A program made the position numbers and the translations under genes. From positions 1 through 9,141 of the forward strand of contig CAAFNG010000326.1 in assembly GCA_900764225.1 (NCBI GenBank): 9,141 bases of DNA. Reading direction: 5' to 3'. Shown here one piece after another: positions 1-5,559 of the stretch. The DNA comes from Lachnospiraceae bacterium (GTDB lineage Bacteria; Bacillota; Clostridia; Lachnospirales; Lachnospiraceae). How positions within the stretch are numbered: the stretch's first letter is position 1; every line of letters begins with the position of its first letter. The notes beneath the pieces are model-generated. The model saw only the letters and a list, made by a program, of their open reading frames with translations. It made no database searches and had not been told where the DNA came from.

Positions 1-538
1 TCGGCGGATTGTTCGGCCGGTTTATATATTCAGACTGAATCACCAGATATTGATGTGGATCCAGTTCCCGAATAAATTCCAGCATTTCATCTCTTTCCTG
101 AAATCCAGTATCCCCGCCACTATAAATACACAGTGTCATAAGACCGCCTTTTTTCAGAAGTGTAAGCCCGCTTTCTACTGCTCTTCTGCTGCTCTCTGCC
201 TTGGTTGCAATGTGATGATCTCCGCCTGGAAGATACCCCAGATTAAAGGTAATGCAGGACACAGTTTCCGGTTCCGCATAGGATGCCATATTTTCATGTG
301 AATCCAGTATCAGCCGGTAATTCTCAGGACATTTTTCTCTTTTCAAACGTTCTTCCGTATGTACAAGCGCAAACTCCTGTATATCAAAAGCCAGCACCTT
401 ACCTTTCTCACCCGCGAGCCTGCTCAAAAGTGCAGTATCATTACCATTTCCCATAGTGGCATCAATACAGAGATCTCCGGGCATGACCTGCTGCCGGATA
501 AAATGCTGCGTATACGCAGTGATCTGAAGATTTTTCAT
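1..538 (-). CDS. mnmM: MnmM (YtqB family) tRNA wobble-uridine methyltransferase, 3' end cut by window edge
   Basis: Class I SAM-dependent methyltransferase of the YtqB/MnmM family (Pfam rRNA_methylase). Characterised members methylate 5-aminomethyl-2-thiouridine at position 34 of tRNA to mnm5s2U, an activity that in E. coli belongs to MnmC. The frame is open for 179 codons and leaves the window without a stop; family members are about 190 residues, so only about ten residues are missing. Visible motifs are the SAM-binding DATMGNGND at residues 26-34, an acidic residue ending the second strand (FD at 51-52), the family signature NLGYLPGGD at 99-107, and YINRPNNPP at 171-179. The ATG at 536-538 is preceded by AAGGAG (550-555), 11 nt away. 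The start lies 30 nt after the acetyltransferase stop, so the two are probably co-transcribed. The family assignment is firm; the exact tRNA substrate is inferred from the family. Confidence 0.9.
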   Translation of the reverse strand, partial: MKNLQITAYTQHFIRQQVMPGDLCIDATMGNGNDTALLSRLAGEKGKVLAFDIQEFALVHTEERLKREKCPENYRLILDSHENMASYAEPETVSCITFNLGYLPGGDHHIATKAESSRRAVESGLTLLKKGGLMTLCIYSGGDTGFQERDEMLEFIRELDPHQYLVIQSEYINRPNNPP

Positions 539-568
539 TTCTGATTTTTCTCCTTATCGCATTCGTTC

Positions 569-1060
569 CTACAGTTCATGATAGTACGGGCAGATATCTT
601 CGTAATGACCATCCTTCATCCGGAATCCCTTCGGGACCACCCCCAGCTGCATGAAACCAAGCCGCTCATACAGATGTCTTGCGTGAACATTACATGCCAC
701 AACCGCGTTAAACTGCAAAACACCAAAACCATGCGCCTTTCCCTGAACCAGACAGTCAGATACCAGTTTTTCTCCGATGTGAAGTCCCCTGGAATCTCTG
801 CTCACTGCATAGCTGGCATTGCAGATATGCCCGCATCTTCCGATATTATTCGGATGCAGAATGTAAAGGCCATAGACCTTACCGCTCTCCTCATCAACTG
901 CTGCAGCTGTATACGTCTGCTCCGCAAAAAAATCTCTTCCCGTCTCAGTATTCAAAAACTCCTCCTGCGGAAAAGCCACGCCATCCTCCACGACCTCATT
1001 CCAGATCCGGATCAGATCCGGGAGATCTTTTTCCTCATATTTTCTTACTGTGATATTCAT
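569..1060 (-). CDS. GNAT-family N-acetyltransferase, substrate unknown
   Basis: A 163-residue single-domain GNAT protein that should transfer an acetyl group from acetyl-CoA to an amine. The N-terminus (NITVRKYEEKDLPDLIRIWNE) is a typical GNAT opening. The acetyl-CoA pyrophosphate loop is seen around residues 88-96 (RDSRGLHIG), and the C-terminal NVHARHLYERLGF at 124-136 is the classic motif B, where an asparagine and a tyrosine lie near the CoA thiol. The rest of the C-terminus (KGFRMKDGHYEDI) resembles small-molecule acetyltransferases more than ribosomal-protein acetyltransferases. AGGAG (1070-1074) lies 9 nt before the ATG. It follows the crp-like gene after 95 nt with no convincing terminator or sigma-A promoter between, and precedes mnmM by 30 nt, so one three-gene transcript is possible. 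The substrate cannot be read from sequence. Confidence 0.88.
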   Translation of the reverse strand: MNITVRKYEEKDLPDLIRIWNEVVEDGVAFPQEEFLNTETGRDFFAEQTYTAAAVDEESGKVYGLYILHPNNIGRCGHICNASYAVSRDSRGLHIGEKLVSDCLVQGKAHGFGVLQFNAVVACNVHARHLYERLGFMQLGVVPKGFRMKDGHYEDICPYYHEL

Positions 1061-1155
1061 GATAATTCACTCCTCTCTGTAAAGCTTTCTTATATCTGCT
1101 GCTTTTTTCGGGAATCCCATCTGTAACCATTAAGTTTCGCTGTTTTGGCTCACTT

Positions 1156-1800
1156 TTATTTTATCCCGGTCAATTCTATATTCCGCCCGTCACGCCGGAT
1201 CACACCTTCGTCTGCCAGATTTTTCAGCTCGCGCATCATGGCGCTGCGATCTACACTGAGGTACTGTGCCAGTGCTGTATACGACGTCGGCAGCTTAAAC
1301 TTTTCCTCATTTTTCTCAGTAGACAGCGCATGAAGATACGCCATCAGTTTTTTCCTGGTGGTGGATCTGGAAAGCATATAGATCCGGTCTGTCTGCTGTC
1401 TGGAACGGAGTGCTGTCATCTGCAGTAAATTGCTGACCATCTGGCTGTGATGGTGACAGGCATTCTCACAGCGCTTGATCACATGTTCATAATCCATGAA
1501 CAGCACCCTCGTCTCTGTAGTGGCGCATACATAATAATGCTGGGAATCCGACGGAAGAAGGAAAGGTTCCCCAAATACACTGTCTTTATTCAGTTCATCG
1601 ATCACATACTCGTTTCCATCCTCATCACAGCAGTAAAGAACTGCACGTCCTTCCTGTATGAGTCCAATCTTCTTCATGGAGCTGGCATATTCCATGATCG
1701 TCTCCCCATTCTGAAAAACCGCCTCCCTGACTTTGAAGCAGACACGCATTCTTTCCTGTTCTTCGGGCAAAATATCTGTAAATAATGTGATGTGTTCCAT
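1156..1800 (-). CDS. Crp/Fnr-family transcriptional regulator, divergent from the flavodiiron gene
   Basis: A 214-residue cytoplasmic DNA-binding regulator with Crp architecture: an N-terminal cyclic-nucleotide-type beta barrel (about residues 8-105, with FGE at 76-78), a long dimerisation helix (about 108-142), and a C-terminal winged helix-turn-helix (about 150-214). The recognition helix begins VDRSAMMREL (183-192). The phosphate-binding cassette lacks the Arg-Ser pair that E. coli CRP uses for cAMP, so cAMP binding is unlikely. The N-terminal cysteine cluster of FNR is also absent. Six cysteines occur (21, 57, 58, 92, 111, 115), and C111-x3-C115 is followed by three histidines at 116-118. 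AGGAG (1808-1812) sits 7 nt before the ATG. Divergence from an O2/NO-reductase gene suggests a redox, oxygen or NO sensor; that role is inference. The family assignment is firm. Confidence 0.9.
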   Translation of the reverse strand: MEHITLFTDILPEEQERMRVCFKVREAVFQNGETIMEYASSMKKIGLIQEGRAVLYCCDEDGNEYVIDELNKDSVFGEPFLLPSDSQHYYVCATTETRVLFMDYEHVIKRCENACHHHSQMVSNLLQMTALRSRQQTDRIYMLSRSTTRKKLMAYLHALSTEKNEEKFKLPTSYTALAQYLSVDRSAMMRELKNLADEGVIRRDGRNIELTGIK

Positions 1801-1818
1801 CTTTCATCTCCTGATCAG

Positions 1819-1842
1819 ACGCAGAATTTTTTGTTTCTGCGT
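1819..1842. repeat. Perfect 8-bp inverted repeat in the crp-like leader
   Basis: ACGCAGAA (1819-1826) and TTCTGCGT (1835-1842) are perfect inverse complements around an 8-nt T-rich spacer. With the predicted crp promoter, the element falls just downstream of the start site and just upstream of the ribosome-binding site. It could be an autorepression operator in DNA or a leader hairpin in RNA. There is no U tract after it, so it is not an ordinary terminator. Confidence 0.55.
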
Positions 1843-1856
1843 ATTTTCTGTTCATG

Positions 1857-1885
1857 ATTTTATACCAGCGAATATGAATTGTAAA
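1857..1885 (-). promoter_or_regulatory. Probable sigma-A promoter of the Crp/Fnr-family gene
   Basis: Read on the minus strand, TTTACA (1885 down to 1880) is followed after 17 nt by TAAAAT (1862-1857). The overlapping TATAAA (1864-1859), preceded by TGG, gives an extended -10 alternative with 15-nt spacing. Transcription would start near 1850, giving a leader of about 50 nt that contains the 1819-1842 inverted repeat. Confidence 0.6.
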
Positions 1886-1906
1886 GATGTTCGATCTACA
1901 GTTCAT
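1874..1906. repeat. Imperfect 10-bp inverted repeat over the crp-like -35 region
   Basis: ATGAATTGTA (1874-1883) and TACAGTTCAT (1897-1906) are inverse complements with one mismatch and a 13-nt spacer. The left arm overlaps the predicted -35 box of the crp-like promoter. In an AT-rich spacer such a match can arise by chance, so an operator role is only a possibility. Confidence 0.35.
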
Positions 1907-1927
1907 TACTCTTCGCCTTCCGCAGGG

Positions 1928-1945
1928 AACTTACCTGATTAAGTT
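1928..1945. promoter_or_regulatory. Candidate operator, AACTTA-N6-TAAGTT
   Basis: A perfect 6-bp inverted repeat with a 6-bp spacer, 18 bp overall, midway between the two divergent genes. The half-site spacing fits a Crp-family dimer, but the half-site differs from the TGTTG site 38 bp downstream, so it may serve another regulator. Confidence 0.4.
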
Positions 1946-1966
1946 AATTTCCATGTTTTTACTTTT

Positions 1967-1982
1967 TGTTGTATTTGCAACA
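1967..1982. promoter_or_regulatory. Candidate Crp/Fnr-type activator site, TGTTG-N6-CAACA
   Basis: Two perfect 5-bp half-sites separated by 6 bp (TGTTG at 1967-1971, CAACA at 1978-1982) reproduce the geometry of Crp-family sites (E. coli CRP: TGTGA-N6-TCACA). The centre, 1974.5, is 41.5 bp upstream of the start predicted from the -10 box at 2004-2009. That is the standard position for class II activation. The neighbouring Crp-family protein is the obvious candidate to bind it. Confidence 0.55.
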
Positions 1983-2000
1983 GTTTTATTTCGTAAAATC

Positions 2001-2009
2001 TGTTATATT
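2001..2009 (+). promoter_or_regulatory. Extended -10 promoter of the flavodiiron gene
   Basis: TGTTATATT has the TG-N-TATATT form of an extended -10 element. No TTGACA-like box lies 16-18 bp upstream; the sequence there is CAGTTT. The lack of a -35 box fits a promoter needing an activator. Transcription would begin near 2016, leaving a leader of about 65 nt. Confidence 0.55.
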
Positions 2010-2080
2010 TTTATCAAGTCAAAAACAGCAAATAAAACAGCTCACATAAATCCACCATAGAAAGAAAAGAGGAAATGCTC

Positions 2081-3874
2081 ATGAAAATCACAGATACTAT
2101 CAAATATGTAGGCGTTAATGATAATCAGGTCGATCTTTTTGAAGGACCGTATAAGGCGACAAACGGCATGTCCTACAATTCCTACGTGATCCTGGACGAA
2201 AAGATCGCAGTCATGGATACTGTAGATGCTAATTTTACCCACGAATGGCTGGATAATATCCAGCAGGTTCTCGGAAACCGAAGACCTGATTATCTCATCG
2301 TACAGCATATGGAACCGGATCATGCAGCTAATATTGCAAACTTCATGAAGGTTTATCCAGATACTACTGTTGTCTCCAATCAGAAAGCTTTTGCTATGAT
2401 CCAGAACTTTTTTGATCTGGATCTGGAAGGTCAGAAAATTGTCGTAGATAATGGCTCCAGCCTTTCTCTGGGAAATCATAACCTGACCTTCGTATTCGCC
2501 CCGATGGTACACTGGCCGGAGGTTATGGTTACTTATGACAGCACAGATAAAGTACTTTTTTCCGCAGATGGTTTCGGAAAATTCGGTGCTCTGGATGTGG
2601 ATGAGCCATGGGATGATGAGGCAAGAAGATATTTTATCGGCATTGTCGGCAAATACGGCGCACAGGTACAGAAGCTTCTCAAGGTTGCTGCAGCTCTGGA
2701 TATCCAGACCATCTGCCCGCTTCACGGACCGGTTCTTAATGAAAACCTCGGACATTATATCGGGCTTTACGATACCTGGTCTTCCTACACACCGGAGGAT
2801 GACGGAATCGTGATCGCATATACTTCCGTGTACGGACACACAAGAACAGCGGTTCAGCAGCTTGCCGACAAATTCCGTGCCAAAGGATGTCCGAGAGTGC
2901 TGATCTATGACCTGGCAAGAGATGACATGTCCCAGGCACTCAGCGATGCTTTTCGCTACTCCAAGCTGGTTCTGGCAACCACTACCTATAACGCAAGCAT
3001 CTATCCGTTTATGAATGATTTTATTACCCGTCTGGTGGAGCATAATTTCCAGAACCGTACCGTAGGTCTTATCGAAAATGGAAGCTGGGCACCACTGGCC
3101 GCCAAGGTTATGAAAGAAATGCTTTCCAAATGCAAAAAGATCAACTGGTTGAACACTACTGTAAAGATCATGTCTGCAGTAAACGAGGAAAACCGCAAAC
3201 AGATGGATGTAATGGCTGATGAGCTCTGCCAGGAATATATCGCAAAAAACGACAGTCTTGCAAACAAAAATGATATGACTGCACTGTTCCGTATCGGCTA
3301 CGGTCTCTATGTAGTAACCTCAAACGATGGCAAAAAAGACAACGGTCTTATCGTCAACACCGTTACACAGCTTACTGACAATCCTTACCGCGTAGCTGTC
3401 AATATCAACAAAGCCAACTATTCTCATCATGTGATCCAGCAGACCGGTATTATGAATGTAAACTGTCTCTCCGTGGACGCTCCGTTCTCTGTTTTTGAGC
3501 AATTTGGTTTCCAGTCCGGAAGAAGCGCAGATAAGTTTGCCGGCCAGAAAGTGAATCATTCTGACAATGGACTGGTATTCCTGGATAAATATATCAACGC
3601 ATTCATGTCTCTGAAAGTAGAAAATTATGTGGATCTTGGCACACACGGAATGTTCATCTGCAGCGTTACAGAGGCCCGCGTCATGAGTGATCAGGAAACT
3701 ATGACCTACACCTACTATCAGAAAAATGTAAAACCGAAGCCTCAGACCGAAGGCAAAAAAGGCTGGGTATGCAAAGTCTGCGGATATATCTATGAGGGCG
3801 ACGAGCTTCCGGAAGATATCATCTGCCCGCTGTGCAAACATGGGGCTGTTGACTTCGAGCCGATCGAAGGATAA
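2081..3874 (+). CDS. Flavodiiron protein fused to flavin-reductase and rubredoxin domains (O2/NO reductase)
   Basis: A 597-residue cytoplasmic FprA-type flavodiiron protein that should reduce O2 to water and/or NO to N2O. Domains in order: metallo-beta-lactamase-like diiron domain (about 1-245), flavodoxin-like FMN domain (about 246-390, phosphate loop TSVYGHT at 248-254), flavin-reductase-like domain (about 400-540), and a short rubredoxin domain (about 558-597). All diiron ligands are present: H76-x-E78-x-D80-H81, H144, D163 and H215. The rubredoxin cysteines are C564-x2-C567 and C582-x2-C585, only 14 residues apart, as in the compact rubredoxin of rubrerythrin. The fusion may pass NAD(P)H electrons to the diiron site without a separate reductase; this is inference from the domain set. 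I chose ATG 2081 because AGAGG (2068-2072) lies 8 nt upstream; the ATG at 2075 would leave only 2 nt. It stands alone between its promoter and terminator. O2 versus NO preference cannot be read. Confidence 0.93.
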   Translation: MKITDTIKYVGVNDNQVDLFEGPYKATNGMSYNSYVILDEKIAVMDTVDANFTHEWLDNIQQVLGNRRPDYLIVQHMEPDHAANIANFMKVYPDTTVVSNQKAFAMIQNFFDLDLEGQKIVVDNGSSLSLGNHNLTFVFAPMVHWPEVMVTYDSTDKVLFSADGFGKFGALDVDEPWDDEARRYFIGIVGKYGAQVQKLLKVAAALDIQTICPLHGPVLNENLGHYIGLYDTWSSYTPEDDGIVIAYTSVYGHTRTAVQQLADKFRAKGCPRVLIYDLARDDMSQALSDAFRYSKLVLATTTYNASIYPFMNDFITRLVEHNFQNRTVGLIENGSWAPLAAKVMKEMLSKCKKINWLNTTVKIMSAVNEENRKQMDVMADELCQEYIAKNDSLANKNDMTALFRIGYGLYVVTSNDGKKDNGLIVNTVTQLTDNPYRVAVNINKANYSHHVIQQTGIMNVNCLSVDAPFSVFEQFGFQSGRSADKFAGQKVNHSDNGLVFLDKYINAFMSLKVENYVDLGTHGMFICSVTEARVMSDQETMTYTYYQKNVKPKPQTEGKKGWVCKVCGYIYEGDELPEDIICPLCKHGAVDFEPIEG

Positions 3875-3916
3875 ATATTTACTGAGACTTCTGTCTGAAC
3901 ACAAATTATAAACCTG

Positions 3917-3992
3917 AAAAAGCCAGACACTGAGACTGTAAGCAGAATCTTTAAATAAGATTCTTATCATCTCAAATGTGTCTGGCTTTTTT
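3917..3992. terminator. Nested bidirectional terminator between the flavodiiron and glycerate kinase genes
   Basis: The outer stem pairs GCCAGACAC (3922-3930) with GTGTCTGGC (3978-3986), flanked by AAAAA (3917-3921) and TTTTTT (3987-3992), so it can end transcription on both strands. The stem continues as TGAGA (3931-3935) with TCTCA (3970-3974). An inner hairpin pairs AGAATCTT (3944-3951) with AAGATTCT (3957-3964). It serves the flavodiiron gene and the convergent glycerate kinase gene. Confidence 0.85.
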
Positions 3993-4089
3993 CTGCATAT
4001 AAAACTGATATCTTCAGTCGGTTTACTGTCTACTTTCTGAACACGCTTCCTGGTAAATCGTGCATCATACAGTATTTATCAACCCTGGC

Positions 4090-5220
4090 TTACTTCATCA
4101 AACGGATAACCTGCTCCACAGTATCTGCCATGTTCTGTTTTGCATTCTCATTCTTCATGGCTTCCTCCAGTGTTACCACACCGCGGAGGATCGGGAAAAA
4201 CGCGTCGATTCCTGCATCGTTGCAGGCTCTTGCGTCACGCTGTACCGCACCTGCAAAAGCGATGACTTTTTTGCCGTGCTTTTTCGCAAGCTTTGCAACA
4301 CCGACCGGAGCTTTTCCCATGGCAGTCTGACCGTCCATGCGGCCCTCACCTGTGATCACAAGATCTGCGTCTTTAATATAATCCTCAAGCTTCGTCTCGT
4401 CCAGAACGATATTAATACCGGATTCCAGAACCGCATCTGTAAAGGTAAGGAATGCGAAGCCCATTCCACCGGCTGCTCCTGTTCCCGGATACTCCGGATC
4501 TGCCTTCGGAAAACGTCCTTTGGCAAGCTCTGCATAAGCGCCAAGCCACTGATCCATATCTTTGATCATTTCCGGTGTTGCACCTTTCTGCGGTCCGTAG
4601 ATCGCACTGCATCCCAGTTCTCCGCAAAGAGGATTGGTCACGTCGCAGGCAACGCGGAATTTACATTCTGCAAGCTCCGGGATCACATAGGCATCTGTGA
4701 TCTCTGTGATGTCTTTAAGACCTCTTGCTCCAGGAAGAACCTGTTTTCCGTCTTTATCAAGAAAAGCATATCCAAGTGCCTGAAGCATTCCCACACCACC
4801 ATCGTTGGTAGCACTTCCGCCGATTCCTACGATAAATCTGCGACAGCCTTTTTCGATCGCATCCTTGATCACCTCGCCGACACCGTAGGTTGTGGTATAA
4901 AGAGGATTTCTTTTTTCATCCGGAACCTGTGTGATTCCTGCTGCTCCTGCCATCTCGATCACAGCAGTTTTCGTGCTCTCAATAATACCATACTCACAGA
5001 TCACCGGCTCACCAAGAGGGCCTGTAACCTTCACACGCTCTGTCTTCCCGTTCATTCCTGCCACAAGAGCTTCTACGGTACCCTCTCCACCATCTGCAAG
5101 TGGTCTTATGCTGATTTCGGCATTTGCATCTACACGGCGGATGCCCTCTGCTGCGGCTGCACCGGCTTCCATGGATGTCATGCTGCCTTTAAAAGAGTCG
5201 ATTGCGGTTACTACTTTCAT
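4090..5220 (-). CDS. glxK: Glycerate kinase (GarK/GlxK family)
   Basis: A 376-residue cytoplasmic kinase that phosphorylates D-glycerate with ATP, feeding glycerate from sugar-acid or glyoxylate breakdown into lower glycolysis. Characterised bacterial relatives (GarK, GlxK) make 2-phosphoglycerate. The length matches the family. Visible signatures are DSFKGS at 8-13, ADGGEGT at 42-48, the glycine-rich GIGGSATNDGGVG at 132-144, GTGAAGGMG at 247-254, and GEGRMDGQT at 291-299. I chose ATG 5220 because AGGAGG (5229-5234) lies 8 nt upstream and the protein starts with the family's MKVVTAIDSFKGS; an in-frame ATG at 5256 would lie upstream of that site and add 12 unrelated residues. It is divergent from a CdaR-type regulator, which in E. 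coli activates garK, so activation by that neighbour is likely. The symbol is by family; garK would be equally fair. Confidence 0.93.
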   Translation of the reverse strand: MKVVTAIDSFKGSMTSMEAGAAAAEGIRRVDANAEISIRPLADGGEGTVEALVAGMNGKTERVKVTGPLGEPVICEYGIIESTKTAVIEMAGAAGITQVPDEKRNPLYTTTYGVGEVIKDAIEKGCRRFIVGIGGSATNDGGVGMLQALGYAFLDKDGKQVLPGARGLKDITEITDAYVIPELAECKFRVACDVTNPLCGELGCSAIYGPQKGATPEMIKDMDQWLGAYAELAKGRFPKADPEYPGTGAAGGMGFAFLTFTDAVLESGINIVLDETKLEDYIKDADLVITGEGRMDGQTAMGKAPVGVAKLAKKHGKKVIAFAGAVQRDARACNDAGIDAFFPILRGVVTLEEAMKNENAKQNMADTVEQVIRLMK

Positions 5221-5315
5221 CTTTTTATCCTCCTGAATCATAAAATTTGTCTTCACGAAAAAATTTTCTGTATTCTATTATGATGGAATTTCTTCTAAAA
5301 GTATATGGTATGAAT

Positions 5316-5332
5316 AACATATTTTATATGTT
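5316..5332. promoter_or_regulatory. Candidate operator, AACATAT-TTT-ATATGTT palindrome
   Basis: Perfect 7-bp arms around TTT, about 95 bp upstream of the glycerate kinase start. ATAACA/TGTTAT half-sites recur at 5314-5319, 5347-5352 and 5366-5371. No good sigma-A promoter is visible for glycerate kinase here, which would fit activator dependence. CdaR is the natural candidate protein, but I know of no consensus that would confirm it, and the sequence is very AT-rich. Confidence 0.4.
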
Positions 5333-5410
5333 TTTTCATTATTAATTGTTATTTGTGATGATAGATGTTATTATTTTTTTAATTTAGTCCTTTCAGTTGA
5401 ACTACTTAGC

Positions 5411-5500
5411 GTAGGGCAGTTTGCGAGGGGGAAAGCTCTCAGAGTTGCGAAGCCCGTTTTTCCCCCTCGCAAAATTCCCGCTGCTTCCAAAGCAGCACCA
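5411..5500. repeat. Structured GC-rich element in the glycerate kinase/cdaR spacer
   Basis: The 339-bp gap between the two divergent genes is AT-rich on the glycerate kinase side but GC-rich here. Arms of 15 bp, at 5420-5434 and 5459-5473, are perfect inverse complements (core GCGAGGGGG/CCCCCTCGC) around a 24-nt loop. A second hairpin, GCTGCTT-CCA-AAGCAGC, follows at 5480-5496. TTGCGA occurs at 5421-5426 and 5445-5450, and both copies can pair with TCGCAA at 5467-5472. GGGC at 5414-5417 could pair with the loop GCCC at 5452-5455. No U tract follows either stem on the plus strand. Possible identities are an interspersed palindromic repeat or a structured leader RNA; I recognise no known riboswitch. 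No clear sigma-A promoter for cdaR was found. Confidence 0.6.
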
Positions 5501-5559
5501 ACCAAAAAAATACTCATTTTAAATTTTTTTTACCAAAAAAATCCACCGGAGGTCCCCAT

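Noticed and set aside
578..1126. A 182-codon plus-strand open frame over the acetyltransferase
   Set aside because: It is antisense to a clear GNAT gene with correct motifs and a ribosome-binding site, and its composition is atypical for a protein.
1061..1155. Separate promoter for the acetyltransferase gene
   Set aside because: A TATAAG is present on the minus strand, but no -35 box is at a suitable distance, so co-transcription with the crp-like gene is as likely.
1625..1906. A 93-codon minus-strand frame overlapping the crp-like start
   Set aside because: It overlaps in a different frame, crosses the predicted promoter and leader, and has no family resemblance.
2042..3970. Long minus-strand open frames (333 and 216 codons) opposite the flavodiiron gene
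   Set aside because: Both are antisense to intact conserved domains and lack ribosome-binding sites or recognisable motifs.
4004..4018. Small hairpin ACTGA-TATCT-TCAGT after glycerate kinase
   Set aside because: It has only five pairs and no T tract on the minus strand; the strong terminator at 3917-3992 suffices.
5221..5256. Upstream start for glycerate kinase (12 extra residues)
   Set aside because: The extension lies upstream of and across the AGGAGG site at 5229-5234, and the conserved N-terminus begins at 5220.
4060..5283. A 407-codon open frame on the plus strand opposite glycerate kinase
   Set aside because: It is the antisense shadow of a well-conserved gene. It is rich in Cys and His, as expected from reverse-reading Gly/Ala codons, has no ribosome-binding site, and shows no domain.
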